Origin: Asterias rubens
Taxonomy: Eukaryota; Echinodermata; Asteroidea; Forcipulatida; Asteriidae
Assembly: GCF_902459465.1 (NCBI RefSeq)
Contig: NC_047068.1
Span: 21,041,195 to 21,105,194 of the forward strand
DNA length: 64,000 nt
Reading direction: 5' to 3'
Shown: in pieces, positions 34,601-51,845 of the stretch
How the letters are laid out: the number at the start of each line of letters is the position of its first letter
Position numbering within the stretch: position 1 is the stretch's first letter
Program-made: the position numbers and the translations under genes
Notes under the pieces: model-generated
Database searches by the model: none
Seen by the model: only the letters and a program-made list of their open reading frames with translations
Told to the model about the DNA's origin: nothing

Positions 34601-37091
34601 AATAATAGCACATGGCACCACAATAATAGCACAGGGCATCCACAATAATAGCACACGGCACCACAATAATAGCACAGGGCATCCACAATAATAGCACATG
34701 GCACCACAATAATAGCACAGGGCACCACAATAATAGCACAGGGCATCCACAATAATAGCACATGGCACCACAATAATAGCACATGGCATCCACAATAATA
34801 GCACAGGGCATCCACAATAATAGCACAGGGCATCCACAATAATAGCACAGGACATCCACAATAATAGCACAGGGCATCCACAATAATAGCACAGGGCATC
34901 CACAATTGCTGTGGGTGCCGTGGTTATTTCGAGGCCTGAACTGTTAAAGATTTTAAAACTTTTTAAGTATCATGACCGGGACTCGAACCCACACTCCACT
35001 GATCAGAAAAACCAAAGCTCGTTGAGGTACATTGTGTAATAATTGTGAGCGAACCCACATGACAAACAAACACACAGCTAACACAGCTTACTCTCTCTCA
35101 TAGCTGTGGCCAATCTCAAAGAGCTGGTTGTCATTGATACTTCGCTGGAAGAACTGCAAGAAGCTCTTGATCTCATCAGGGAGGATGTAAGAGCTGCCAG
35201 AGTAGGTGTGCGACTGCTCGTAGGCTAGGTCTCTGCGCGGGTCACCTATAAATCGAGAGGAGGGAAATTATAATATTAGCCAGATATTAAGCCTGCACCT
35301 TGCTAGATTTGACTGCTAGTTGTTAGTATTGGACACTGTACAGTTTTCACTTTCTATGGGCGATGAAATTGACATAGGCACTTTCCACTTCTACAATGCA
35401 GTGTTCTTTTTAGTTTTGATAGTACAGATGTTTTCAAATGGGTTGGTAGCTTCCCATTCAGGCGGGATTCTAAGCAATAATTTGTTCGGCTTTACTATTG
35501 GACAATTGCCTTACAAAATGGGTTTGAAGAACATAAAAGAGTTGAGACTCCTTAATACTTACCAGTGTGCATTTCGTGGCCATCCCCTTGGTACTCATAC
35601 TGTAATTTAGAAAAAGAAAAGAAGACATCCGCCAAGGTTTATTCAAAGACGTATTCGTATATTTTGTTTTTTAAATTTGAAAGCCCCTATTATTTTAAAT
35701 GATGAGAAGAATTTATGTATCCATCCAACACTTTCTAAAGGATTTCTATCACTCTACTAGACTACCAGAAACTTCGGCAACTCGCACCCAAAACTTTCGT
35801 GAAGAAAAAAAAAAATCACAGACACTTTGCTGTACACTCGGTGTGTTATTAAAACATTGTTCTCATGAATTTGCATCTCTGACAGCGAAATGCAGCATCT
35901 TTTCTGGTCTGGATGTATTGGGCTTTGAACATGATTGACGATGGACCACTAACCTCTAAAGCATTTTTTGCTAAAGGCGAATTAAAGGACCATGGAGGCA
36001 CTATTCTGTGCATGCATGCATGCTGGTTGGCTGCGGTGCTCAGTTGTACATGTATGCAGTCTTTCTGTTTGAAATCACTTTTTAACGTTACGATTTTGCT
36101 GCTTAAATTAAATTATGTTTGGTTATTGTGTTTCTGTTTTGGTTACAATATTACAACTTACATCTAGCTTGTTTATTAATTTTTTGTCCATTTAATAGGC
36201 CAAATAATGAAAAATATCAGTTGATCATCGATCATCCCCGGCCCCTCCTGCATCCTTTTTTGAGGCTGCATCTGGTACTTTTAGGGAGGTCGACGGAAAG
36301 GCCTCAATCGTGATTTGTATCTGTTTGACCACGAAAAGTGCTTGTGAAAAATCACCCAAAAGACATCATTTAAGTGGGAATTTTGATGTACAAAATCATC
36401 TGTGGTTAGCTGAAGACATTTCCTTTCACAATTGAGCAGTTTTTTCTCGATTGATTGGAATTCTAAATGAAAAAACAGAGTTGAAAATAAGAAAATGAGC
36501 GCGTAACAGAGAGCCCATTTTTGGTCGCGGGAAAACTCAATCGATTTTGTGTCGAAAATGGGTTTTTTAAAGTGAGCCCTCTTGTGGCCTCGATAGCCTA
36601 AGGTCACGTGGGATATGTTGATATTTTTGTATAGGAAGGTCTGAGGAATTGATAGGTACTAAATTTAATAGAATTTGATTGATATTTTAAACTGTTTTGA
36701 TATCGTTCATTTTATTTTGTTACAAAAAGTTGAGGTTTTACACATAAATTTAAATAAAAAATCCTCAATTTCTCAAAATATGGAAACTACAAAACCTATT
36801 CAAAACTCATATTTTCTGAAAGCTTATACCTTCGTGATCATGTGCATATCTTTGTTTCTTTGCTAGGTAGCTGCTCATAGCTGGTGCCGAGTTTGCAAAA
36901 ATACTGTCTGAGTTGCTATACAAAATACAAATTATTCAAGAAGGACGGGTTGACTCACAAAACGCCGACCACATTTTGTATCTAAGAACTATGGCCTTCC
37001 AAGTATGGAATGATAATTAATTATCACCCATTCCTTAAAAAATACTTACATCATCATCCCCATAATCATATTCGTTCCGTGGTCTACTCAT
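25622..37091 (-). CDS. EIF3L: Eukaryotic translation initiation factor 3 subunit L
   Basis: Eighteen exons: 37091-37050, 35599-35563, 35245-35092, 34051-33972, 33626-33565, 33325-33256, 32637-32564, 31973-31893, 31489-31399, 30843-30689, 30418-30248, 29777-29644, 29272-29099, 28728-28671, 26928-26890, 26684-26592, 25972-25892, 25669-25622. CDS 1644 nt, 547 residues, close to the ~564 of the human protein. It begins [14 protein letters not shown] and ends [14 protein letters not shown]. Highly conserved stretches include [86 protein letters not shown] and [15 protein letters not shown]. The C-terminal half corresponds to the PCI-type region. eIF3L is a scaffold subunit of eIF3, which loads mRNA and tRNA onto the 40S subunit in the cytosol. 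Introns carry a minisatellite, a dead exon copy and several mobile elements. Head to head with ETFA. Confidence 0.97.
26010..26180 (-). repeat. Dispersed repeat, AGGCCTG-ended family, minus orientation
   Basis: Bounded by CAGGCCTGATA and ATCAGGCCTGATA, with GGTGCCCTTTACTGGGG inside. Related copies are at 41155-41335, 47820-47960, and in part near 21770-21900 and 46570-46700. Non-coding. Confidence 0.55.
27098..28508. mobile_element. Putative ~1.4-kb DNA transposon relic with terminal inverted repeats
   Basis: Left end TTAGGGACCATGGATAAACT and right end AGTTTATCCATGATCCCTAA are inverted with one mismatch, followed inward by CG-rich blocks (GACGCGTTCC; GCGGCCGCGTTC). It sits in the EIF3L intron between exons 14 and 15. 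No transposase frame was found, and no target duplication is obvious. Confidence 0.65.
30565..30688 (+). mobile_element. SINE 3' fragment with ATT tail abutting an exon
   Basis: Body GGAGCGCTTTGAAAAGCC and GCGCGATATAAAAACTG followed by an ATT tail. The tail directly adjoins EIF3L exon 10, whose donor on minus is therefore GTAATAATAAT. Confidence 0.7.
32170..32405. repeat. Dispersed repeat, TAAAGTAGTAGTCC family
   Basis: It contains CTAAAGTAGTAGTCCCGGTC, AAGCAGGACAGTTCTT, two direct copies of an AAGTCTCCTGGGTTCC block and AAGTTCTTAAAAGAAC. Relatives are at about 57630-57730 (inverse) and 61285-61460. Non-coding. Confidence 0.65.
32740..32813 (-). pseudogene. Dead duplicate of EIF3L exon 7
   Basis: About 177 bp upstream of the real exon 7 (32637-32564), the minus strand reads ADSAVHLE after an intact AG acceptor, then, after an indel, [10 protein letters not shown]. 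The real exon reads [19 protein letters not shown]. The copy has a net insertion that breaks the frame and has lost the donor. Intron flanks are duplicated too: GGTTTTGT, CCCTGCACATTCTG and GGRACTAGTTTGTCAA recur near 32660-32755 and 32850-32970. Confidence 0.85.
34213..34905 (+). repeat. 21/22-bp minisatellite, about 32 units
   Basis: Two related units alternate: TGGCACCACAATAATAGCACA (21 bp, shown without its last base in other phase) and GGGCATCCACAATAATAGCA plus CA (22 bp). In the left part they alternate; the right end is mainly the 22-bp type. It lies in the EIF3L intron between exons 3 and 4. The repeat is free of stops in all three minus frames, so it yields long spurious frames rich in CYYCG and LLLW. 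Confidence 0.95.
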
Positions 37092-37372
37092 TTTGTCAGA
37101 TTTGTAAGAACTTCCTGAGACCAGATGGAAGGAACCTCGCCTGCTGCATGTGCTAAAACGCGATAATTTTCAACACATGATAAATTGCAACGGCGCCCTC
37201 GGTTGTTATTGTCTGTCCAGTCTATATTTTAGTTAGATGGAGCTGCAGAGGGCGCTTACACTTCTTTACGCAACACACACAACAGCTCAGCCGACCGACC
37301 GGTTGCGTAAAATTATTTCTCTTATAAAATCAACCATATTCAACCCATTGAAAGTAAACATTTACAGCAAAA
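37092..37372. promoter_or_regulatory. Shared EIF3L/ETFA upstream region
   Basis: 281 bp separate the two divergent start codons. The region must contain both 5' leaders and probably a bidirectional promoter. It has CpG-bearing patches (AAAACGCGATAA, CAACGGCGCCCTCGG) and two AGGGCGC blocks near 37195 and 37248. No TATA box is evident. Confidence 0.7.
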
Positions 37373-42596
<5,224 letters not shown>

Positions 42597-44610
42597 TTTT
42601 GATGCAGTTTCAAATTTTTAAAACCAAGTTTTAATTTTAAAGTGAAAGTACAAAACAGTGTGATTGTTTGATCGACCAGAAGGTATTCAAGTTTTGATTT
42701 GCACCAATATTCTTCAAACAGGATTTTCTTCAACCACTGAGGTACACTCGGGTACACTGTTCAAAAGTTTGGATGCAATGAAGATGCATGTTTGGAACAA
42801 GACTGAGAAAGAACGACATACAAATAAAATTACATCAACAAAACTAAATTGTCTTTTACTTTTTAATGATCAGAAGAACAAAGCAAATAATGATAAATAG
42901 ACAAAGAACATAACAATTTTACTTCTTTAATACGGGATTAAAAACCAATATGTATGCATAAATCTCCAGTAGTTATTTAAATCTGTTGATGGAGCAGCCA
43001 TTTTGTTTCACCCAATTCAATCAAACGTTCTCAAAACCAAGTTAGTGGTTGTTTCCTCAAAATGCACATTGTTAATAAAAATCTCTTTCACTATGCCCTT
43101 TGTGTGCTGTGAAATATTCAACAAAATCTATGAAACACAAGTCTGAGGTCGCACAAATTTTACAGGCAATTTAAGTTACAATTGTACATTATCTGTCCTT
43201 AAGCATGTACTTTATTCTTGTAAGAGAAGACAATGTATCTTATTTTGAGGCAGTCTCTTAAATGGAAAATCAGACTTTTTTGCTTAAACATTTCAAAGGG
43301 CATGGAGGCGATTGCCACCATGAATTATTGGACCAGAATTTCACAACCAGTTTTTATTTTAGAGTATCTCTGTCTTGAAAAAGTTTAAACAGAAAGAAAC
43401 CTGGAAAATATCTTAAATTGGTGTTTTGCAAAATTTGGCGCACATGCATTAAGCGTTCACATACAATGTACTGTTGCCTGTAAATAAAACATGAGAAATT
43501 TTAGAAACCCAATCTGTGTTAAGTAGCAGTTGGGACTCATGCTCAAATAAAGTATTTTCAACAATGTAAAAATATAACCTAATTACCCTTAAAAAATTAC
43601 ATACAATGGAAGGAAATACTGAATAAAAACAACGGATTGACTAATATGTAAAGAAAAAATGTTTCATTGTCATACCTTGCTTACAATGTATACTTGTAGT
43701 TGTATATTAACCACCTTTCACTTTCCATGAAACATTTCCCCCTAATTAAAATCAGTAAAGTCTGAGAAAATTGTTAAGGCAGATCAGAAACAATCACTGA
43801 GGTGAAAAGAATCACCCCATTGGTTTACTGCTGAAAATGCATGTGTTTATGCGCACAAGTTGATATTGAAAAACCACAAAGACCAAAGGGCGTGTGGCTC
43901 AAAATGGTTCCTGAACCAGAATTAAAAATCAGGAAAACCCTCCGGACCAAGTTTAACATGCATTTAAAAGTTAACTGTTTTTATTTGAACAAGCGCAAAG
44001 ACATGTAAGATAAAATTGATTTATGCACAGCGAGTATTTATTCTTTATGTGACGGTACATGCAATTGTGGTTTATTTTTTTTTTTTTACAGGACTGAATT
44101 TACTCATCCAAAGAATCGTATCCGCAGCCACGACAACCAGCACATGTACACGCATCATAGAGATGAACCCGGAGAACGCCGAATGTGTAATTGTGCGTGC
44201 GATGAACACTGACCAATGAAAACAAGTAGAAACGATTAAGTGCGATGCCATTTTGCCATACACGCCTATCGCAGAGGGGGACCGAGCACAGCGCTCTCCG
44301 GGATATTTTTCTATGAACGGAATGCAGTATAGAGTTCATAGTTCATATGTTAGGGTTCATATATCCATGCACACCCACAAGCCTGCTATGATCTTGATGA
44401 CAGTCCCCCTTAAATATAATCTCGGCCACCATGCCCTGTGTTTGCTGTGAAATATTTGACAAGTTCTACGAAAACACAAGTAGAAACCGCAAAGTTTTCT
44501 GATTGTGTTACCCACATAAACAATTGAAAGGTTTATCAACCATTATTTAATTTTGTTTAATATTACAATGTATTACATTTATCATTAATTACCTACAAGT
44601 TTCCGGGCTG
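42597..44610. other. Tail-to-tail intergenic region, ETFA and PDAP1
   Basis: Contains the ETFA 3' untranslated region (AATAAA at about 42825) and the PDAP1 3' region. A repeated block (TGCTGTGAAATATT, then AAACACAAGT) occurs near 43105 and 44428 in the same orientation. A locally GC-richer segment at 44100-44300 is open on both strands but resembles nothing I recognise. Confidence 0.5.
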
Positions 44611-47600
44611 TCATTTTTTCCTCTGTGAAGCGGCTGCTTTGGCTTCTTTTGCTGTTGGAAAAAAGAGGGAATTTCATTTTGCTGTTAGGTACTGTTGTGA
44701 AGAATGGTGATTGCAAGCGCAGATATCTGTGATAAGCAGAGTCATGAAATTTGGACACGTTTGACAATCTCAGAAAACCGAAAGTCACTGACCTTTCTTT
44801 TCGAGTTCTTTCTTCTTTGCTGCTTCTTCCCGTTGTTTGCGGATGATCGCTAGCCGTGCGAGGTCTGCTTGGGCTTCCACTGTCTTGCCTTCCTTGTGAA
44901 GTTTTGCAAATCTCTCCCGAGCCTCGGTCTTCTCTATCTCTTCCCTGGCAATGAACAGATGAAGTAGGGCATTAATTATTACCAAGGACGCAGTAAGGAC
45001 TTCACACCAAAGTGAAAATTCACCTGGTTATCCACTGAATTAAATCCAAAGCCCTTTCCACATTACTCTATTTCCTGGGGAATAACATCCAGTCATTTTA
45101 CATTTCACTGTTCTCTCACATTTAGCTACTTCGGAATCTTTCTCTTCGCTGGAAAGACAAACCAATCATCGTCATGACTAAATCTAAGGTTTGGAGAAAA
45201 AACTAAGTGCTAAAAACTAATAACTAAGAATACATGAACCTTGTGTTTTTGTAAAAAGCATGATGGTGTCCCTCCAACAAGATCTTGAACAGTACAACAT
45301 GGCAATCATTTAGGGCATCATGCACATAAAGGTTACGACAATGCAATGCAATATGGATGGACCTTATGTACAGAACTAGACTCACCTTTCTCGTCTAGAC
45401 AATGCAGTGGTTCCTGATTCATTCACATCAACCCTGGACGCTTTCTTCATTTTATTTGTTGCCCTGTTTGGGTTTTCAATATCTATGAGGTGACTCACTC
45501 CTTTGTTAGGGGCAATCTGAAATGCAAAATATAGTTTTGTTAATACACCATGGTAAAACCCGTCCTGATCAGTGAGAGTATACACATTTTGAACAAAATC
45601 ATGCATAAATACTCAAAAGGTACCTGTTAACTTTTTCTTTCAAAACAGAATCTGAAACTACCAAATTGATATCAAAATCGAAAGATTAAATAATCAATGT
45701 AGGTTTTAGCAATTGGATATCAAACTGAATGTTGAGTTTAGGTACCCTTACACCTCTGTGTTGACCAGTGGTCACTGTAGTCCGGTGGTTGGACTGAAGG
45801 ACTTGCAATATGTACAAACCACTGATTTCACAATGAACCGCAATTTCTTGATTTGTGAATTTCATTATCATAGACGTTAAACCATTTGTACATGTATGAG
45901 AGAGATTGGCTGTTGCCAGCTTGGTGTTTGTATCCCCCTATGGACGTATTTAGAGTTCCCTTCAAGGGAAGATCATCTAAACAGACAAGTAGACAAGCAG
46001 ACAAACAAACAAAAGACTAGCATCTGACCTCATCATCTGAGTCCTCGTCTGAGTCTGTGTCTGATATTGTCTTGAAGGGTTTTGGTGCATCAGCTCCATC
46101 TCCTCCTTCTCCTTCTTTTCCTGGCTCCTGTAAACATAAAAATAACAATCAAAATATTAATAAGAAGTTCTTATATAGGGCATTTCACAGAAACAGCCTT
46201 AATGCACTCTACATTAGTGCCCTGGTCATTGGGCCAATAACATTCCTTAATCTTTCTCAGCTCCCTTGGGAGTGTACAACCTGGGCGCGCAACCTGGGCA
46301 CCCATAGCGTTCCAAAGGCGTTTTCATACACAATATCAACTTCTACATGTACCCTTGCTTGCAGGTACCCATTTATACCCTGGATGAAGAGAAGCAGTGT
46401 CTTGCTCAAAGACACAAGTGTCAAAACCAGAACTTGAATTTGATGCTCTTAACCACTTGCTCATCACACTCTTCAATAACATCAGGTTTCACATTAATAA
46501 CAACAACAGCAATAACAACAAGTTTAGGAAACAGCATGCCTCAAAAAAATCCATAGCAACCACGATAACAGCTGTGCCCTAAGGCCCTGTGAATTTTGCT
46601 GTGGTGCCCTTTGCAAAGTTCCAAGAAAAATTTACATTTTTAAGTGCCCCTTATCAGAGGAAAATTTATGTGCCCCTTCAAGAACGAAGTTCAAGACCTG
46701 AAAAAGAGATACCTCAACTGAAACTTGAGTTTTGCTTTTAGATTCATATAACCATAAAGTGTAATCCTAGGCTGTGAGGAATCAATGTAAAAAAGAAATA
46801 CATTTGTACATGTTTCGTAAAAAAAAAAAAAAAAAAAAAAAATATATATAATTATATATATATATTCTTATTAATTGACCATTGTTAGTTGCATCATGAT
46901 GCAACTTGCTCTCTAATCCTACCCTTTCATGTCTCCCTGCATTGTTGTCAAAAAATACATTTACCACTTTTATGGTCCAGTAACCCATCCTTTGTCCTCG
47001 CCACTTCACTCCTATTGGTTCATAGCCACCAATATTGTCTCTGAAATAGAAACTATGATTGGCTGTTTTTTCCCCGCTTCTTTCTGGATCCTTTCCTTAA
47101 TCCCTTTCCCCCTCTCCTTTTCTATAAATGGATATGTATTTGTTTGTACTTGTTTTATGCCTCTGAAGAAGGTCCGGATTGGATCGAAAGCTAAGGCCAC
47201 CTACCCTATTCATATATATATAAAGAAATATAAACAAAACAAAACAAAAACAATCAAAAGCAACGGATGGAATTTTGAGGTTTGTCGGTTTGTGTGTATT
47301 GTCAATCACCATTAAAAGCTTATTCCATCTGAAGTTTTTTCAAACATATCAAACAGGACAAAAATACCAAAAGAATGATGTACAAATGTGATTGGTAGAG
47401 GGGACTTCTACTGAATGCTGATTGGTTGAATTATAACCTACCCTCCACTCATGATCCCTTAGCTGTGCATCAATTTCCTCTGGGTTGTTGAAGCGACGAT
47501 TTCGCCCCTTATGACCTCCTTTTCGGCCTCCTCCTAGATTATCAATAAAAAACAGGACATGTTAGCTTTATCAGAGAATGAAGATTTCGCTGGTTTTAAT

Positions 47601-48405
47601 TTATCATTTATTTAATTAATTAAGCCTACACCAAGGACCCAAACCCAAGATACATGTAGTAGTACGACCGAAAAGTCAATTTTGTTAAAAAGAGTACATG
47701 CACTGCCGCGGCACTCCTGTCCTAGTTTGGGCTGGGTATGTAGATGCTGAACAGGCTTTGATGAGAACCCACACAGCTGTACGTACATGTATCGTAGATG
47801 CACACAGCTGTATAAAATGGCAGGCCTGGTGCTTCAATTTTAAAAGGGCAAGCAGGTCTGGGCAAGGGCACCTCGGGGCATTTTCTCCTTGGTTAAGGGC
47901 ACCCTCTATGAGGAAATTGTAAATTTCTACTTCAAGGGCACCAAAGCAATGACCAGGGGTGGATTTCACAAAGAGTTAGGACTAGTCTTATCTCGAGTTA
48001 GGACCAGTTACTTGTCCTAACTTAGGTAAATCAGGTAAATTAGATACTATATTATTTTATTTCGAATGAAAAAGTGGTGGCGCCATACGGAAACCTTTCC
48101 GAAAATTTAAGTATTATTCAATAATTTTGTGTTTATAAATATTAAAACAAAAATGAATCAATCACTCAGAAAATCAGATGTCAATTAAATTATTTTTTAA
48201 CTTCAAGCATGACAGTATACAAAAATAAACATTATGGTACATTTGATTCAATGTCACTGAATGCTCAGAAGAAGGATTCGATCAAAGAACATGATGAATG
48301 AAAGAAATTGAAGTTTGAACAAAAATAAAGCGACGAAACAAGAACTTGAAATTGAAGTTAGGAGATATGTATTTTAAACACTTATTACATACCTCTCTTT
48401 GACAT
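44611..48405 (-). CDS. PDAP1: 28 kDa heat- and acid-stable phosphoprotein
   Basis: Six exons: 48405-48393, 47533-47442, 46127-46029, 45516-45386, 44944-44793, 44651-44611. CDS 528 nt, 175 residues (human 181). The first exon codes only MSKR plus one base. Then come a Gly/Arg/Lys-rich N-terminus ([19 protein letters not shown]), an acidic Ser/Asp stretch ([12 protein letters not shown]), the conserved [13 protein letters not shown], and a long charged coiled-coil-like C-terminus ([40 protein letters not shown]). Known in mammals as a phosphoprotein reported to bind PDGF; the cellular role is not settled. Casein-kinase-like acidic Ser sites are visible. Head to head with GFER. Confidence 0.95.
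46170..46455 (-). mobile_element. tRNA-derived SINE, family A, minus orientation
   Basis: It contains GCCCTGGTCATTGGGCCAAT, CTCAGCTCCCTTGGGAGT, CACCCATAGCGTTCCAAAGG and CCCATTTATACCCTGG, in the order of the other copies. In the PDAP1 intron upstream of exon 3. Confidence 0.8.
47820..47960 (+). repeat. Dispersed repeat, AGGCCTG-ended family
   Basis: It shares CAGGCCTGGTGCTTCAATTT, the GGGCACC blocks and CAATGACCAGGGG with 41155-41335. Directly followed by a GATTTCACAAAGAGTTAGG foldback-family fragment. Confidence 0.6.
48067..48093 (+). other. 27-bp sequence shared exactly with 23183-23209
   Basis: Second copy of the exact 27-bp block with core GGTGGCGCCATACGGAAA. Here it lies in PDAP1 intron 1, about 310 bp from the PDAP1 start codon. 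Confidence 0.7.
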
Positions 48406-48665
48406 AATGTAATGGGAGAAGCTCAAAGTACAGAAAGAATCTAAATGACACTGAATTTGGCGATTGACACGTTCAAAAATAGCAGAAATCTGGTTGTATT
48501 TTTTATAAACTTTCTCTGCTCTGCGCAAAACCACGGAAATTTCTTATCGTGCATGGCAAGTCGGGCACCCAGACTTAATTTACATGTCTTCGCAGCGTTG
48601 ACATCGTACCATACTATTATTTTGCAACATTGGACAATCTTTAACTATAGAGGGCGCAGTACAAG
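48406..48665. promoter_or_regulatory. Shared PDAP1/GFER upstream region
   Basis: 260 bp separate the divergent start codons. CAAGATGGCAGCC at the GFER start codon matches the YY1 consensus AAGATGGCNGC, often placed just at starts of TATA-less housekeeping genes. No TATA box is evident. A bidirectional promoter is inferred. Confidence 0.65.
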
Positions 48666-50464
48666 ATGGCAGCCTCCATGGACTTCAATGTGGGATCCAA
48701 ATCCGAACAGAAAACAGCTTCAGGGAAGCCCTGTAGAGCGTGTACAGACTTTAAATCATTTGCAAAGGGACAAGGAGTAGCAATGCCACCAGGGATGCAG
48801 ATGAATGGGGTATTGTATTATTTTGTTTTATATTTTTAAGAAATAGTTCAGTTTTGCATCAAGACGCGCTTGCAATTCATGATCATCATGCAGAAATGCA
48901 GTTCATGATTACATAATCCATTTAATGATGATGTAATAACATTCAAAACTCTGACATGTCTGTCGTCTGTATTATACAGTATAGATGTCTGATTGCATTG
49001 ATTTAATTAAGTAACATTTTAAAACAATTGCAATGCCAAATTTTTCAAATGTATAGTTGCTAAAAAATGAACATTGAATGTCTGCTCTTTATGACTTTAT
49101 ATTATGAGTTTTATGTACCAAAAAATTGTAGTTATAACTTTAATTAGTTTTAATAATTTAAATTTTTAATTAAATGTAAAATTATCTTGTTGTTTGCAGT
49201 TGACTTGATCATAAAATATATTAATTTGGAAACTTACCACAAAGGATTAAGTCTTACATTGGAACTATTATTAATTCTATTTTTATATTTGAAATGCTTT
49301 TATGATTTAAGCATAATATGCTTCCATTCCTTGATTTTACCCCATGTAATTTTTAGATTGGTCTTAATTACTCCTACATGTACTAGAACTATGAGGTTCG
49401 TTCCGCTATCGTCTCCACTATGATAGCCAAACGAACGTCATAGTATATGTAGGTCTTAATCATCATAGTATATAAATGATCATTTGGTTTCCAGAAACCA
49501 ACAACAAGTGAATCAAAAGAAGCAGTTAATCCGGAGTGCCCCTTAGACCGAGAAGAGCTGGGCAGAAATACCTGGTCCTTCCTTCATACGATGGCAGCAT
49601 ATTACCCAGAGGAGCCCTCAAAGAACCAACAGAGTGAAATGGGACAATTCATCAATCTCTTCTCCAAGTTATTTCCCTGTGACGTATGCGCCGAAGATCT
49701 CAGGGAAAAGTAAGAATAGCCATGGCCTTATAAAATTATGTCAAGACTGCTTGCTAAGCACAAAAGTTGCTTAGCAACTTGATAAGCTTGGTAGATTAAT
49801 GCGAGGGTACCCTTAGCAATTATTTGCAGTTTTAGCAAAGAAACTTTATGACATGGCCAATGTTGACAAAGCAAATCTTTTAGTGCCCACCAAGATTGAG
49901 AGAACGGGGAACTTGAGTGGGCAAGGTCCTTTTTAAATTAAAGTTTTAATTTTGCGAAGTGGATTGGAAATCCCAAAGTAAATGGAAATATCTCAAGGGC
50001 AACAGAGACTATGGCAAGCTCTGTTTCTTTCCTCCGTATAATTAAGGGAAAATACTTTGATTATATATGTATATATGAGTAAATTATCACATTACAATTG
50101 ACTTGGAATGTGAAAACAAGTTGTTGCAACTGAATTGCCTGAAACTCGGCTATGTGTTGCTGTGTTTTTTAATAAATTAAGAAATCAAGGGAAAATACAG
50201 CATACAAACACTGCCCTCCACCATGTATTTTCTGAATTGTTAAAAAATTATAAGCAATCTGTGTTACAACTCATTCCTTTTTTTACGACTCATTACAGAT
50301 TAAAAACAAACCAGCCGGATACAAGCAGTCGTCACCGTCTCTCACAGTGGTTCTGTCAGCTTCACAATGACGTAAGCCGAAGGATTGGCAAGCCAGAGTT
50401 TGATTGCTCTAGAGTGGATGAGAGATGGAGGGATGGATGGAAGGATGGATCCTGCGACTGGTGA
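48666..50464 (+). CDS. GFER: FAD-linked sulfhydryl oxidase ALR (Erv1 family)
   Basis: Three exons: 48666-48809, 49495-49709, 50299-50464. CDS 525 nt, 174 residues. The N-terminus carries [10 protein letters not shown], the CxxC-type distal motif of long ALR isoforms. The Erv/ALR domain follows: [20 protein letters not shown], the catalytic [12 protein letters not shown] Cxx[20 protein letters not shown], and [21 protein letters not shown] with the structural cysteines. It reoxidises CHCHD4/MIA40 in the mitochondrial intermembrane space and passes electrons to cytochrome c or oxygen. The first in-frame ATG is used; MAASMDF has a second Met four codons on. Length and motifs are complete; no damage seen. 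Confidence 0.97.
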
Positions 50465-50802
50465 CAGAGGGCGTGTTGCTACCCATTATAAAGAGGGCGT
50501 GGTGCCACCCATTATTAAGCGGGCACCATGACCAATATCAGGAGGGTGTGGTGCCCTCATTATCAGGAAAATCTCATCCCAGTAATGCTTTTGAATACCT
50601 TATTTTTTCTAGAATTTTATATACATTATAAATATTATTGTTGGCTCGACCGGTAAAAGCAGATGTGATGTTTTTCCTACTTGGTATGATTTTGATCTTG
50701 ATCTTGAAAACACCCACAAAGTTAAAACAAAATTCATTTTTTTTTACCCTGAGCACATGTCAAATATTTACCTAACCTGACTCTTAAGTACAACTATTTG
50801 AC

Positions 50803-51330
50803 TATTTTATATTAACTACTGATGCAATAATGTGTTATTATATAAAAGAACTGAGTGAATTTTATTATTATTAAACTGCTACATTTCTGAAGATGTATAA
50901 AAACTGGAAGATTGTTATACGTCTGGATTATTCACCGATTAATTGACCGCCTTGCGATATGACCCCTCTACTAGGTTCACATGGTATTAGGAATTGTCAT
51001 TAAAATATAATGTCCTTGTTATCTCACCAGCTGCCGATTTCACAAAACTCTTCCTAACTTAAGACTAAACTTAGGACTTAGGATGAGTCCCAACCCTGCA
51101 CTGTAGCATGCAGACCTTAAGATTAATCCTAAGTCCTGATTCGACATAAGACGAGTCCCAACTCTTTGTGAAATTGCCGGCAGCCTGTGTATCATATCAT
51201 GGAGAGTGCATGTGTCGTGTTGTTCATGTAACTTTAAATTTGTGAAAGGTCGTAATTCCAAGGTTCCATGTTCAGCCGCAGGCCTGCTACATGAATGAAT
51301 GCTTGTGTAAAAAATATATCCAATTAACAG
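50803..51330 (+). repeat. Tandem duplication, copy A
   Basis: It starts TATTTTATATTAACTACTGA and shares with copy B, in order, GATGTATAAAAACTG, TTCACATGGTATTAGGAATT, TCCTTGTTATCTCACCAGCT, ATATCATGGAGAGTGCATGTG and AAAATATATCCAATTAA. Copy A alone has a foldback MITE at 51033-51183. Confidence 0.85.
51033..51183. mobile_element. Foldback MITE, GATTTCACAAA family
   Basis: Left end GCCGATTTCACAAAACTC and right end CTCTTTGTGAAATTGCCGGC are inverted; interior GGATTAATCC-like blocks are mirrored. Absent from the matching place in copy B of the duplication. Confidence 0.85.
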
Positions 51331-51845
51331 TCCGTGCACCACTTCTAAAAAGTGCTTTAGTTTCTTTGCAAATATTCATGGTACCCGTGCATCAAAACGT
51401 GTTTTGAATAGTTAATGAGTTGTGGGTGTCCTTTTTAAAAATTAAATAATATCTAAACCTCGAGTTTGATAAAATAAATGAGTTAACTTTGTGGATTGTA
51501 AAGGTTTACATTTTTGATCAGGCTAATTGTTCATTAATTTAAAATTAAGTCTCAGAAAATGTTTTTGTTTTGTTATTTTATCGAATCCTTGCAGTAGATT
51601 TGAACAAATGTGTGGAAAGGTTGTTTTCATTTAATAATACCTCCCAAACATTTGATTTCCAGTTTCAATCCTTGTTGTCAGCAGTAACTCTCACCCCAGG
51701 AATGAAGAAACTTTCCCCCAAAAGTAGTTTTCAGTTCAAGATGAGGTGGCATAGATGAAACAAATTTTGTATAAACAATGACGAATCTGTCAAGCTGTGA
51801 GTTCTTCACTCTTTGTAGTATTTATTTCACATGTATTTTAAAGAG

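Noticed and set aside
33968-34905. Three long overlapping minus-strand open frames of 234-311 codons rich in Cys, Tyr and Leu
   Set aside because: They are readings of the 21/22-bp minisatellite in an EIF3L intron. All three frames are open at once, and there is no family match or splice support.
35320-35610. Plus-strand 96-codon open frame
   Set aside because: Opposite strand of EIF3L intron 2 and exon 2; no family similarity.
44100-44339. Minus-strand frame ending in a Cys-rich stretch
   Set aside because: No family signature, no splice partner, and the plus strand is open as well. Left as unexplained intergenic sequence.
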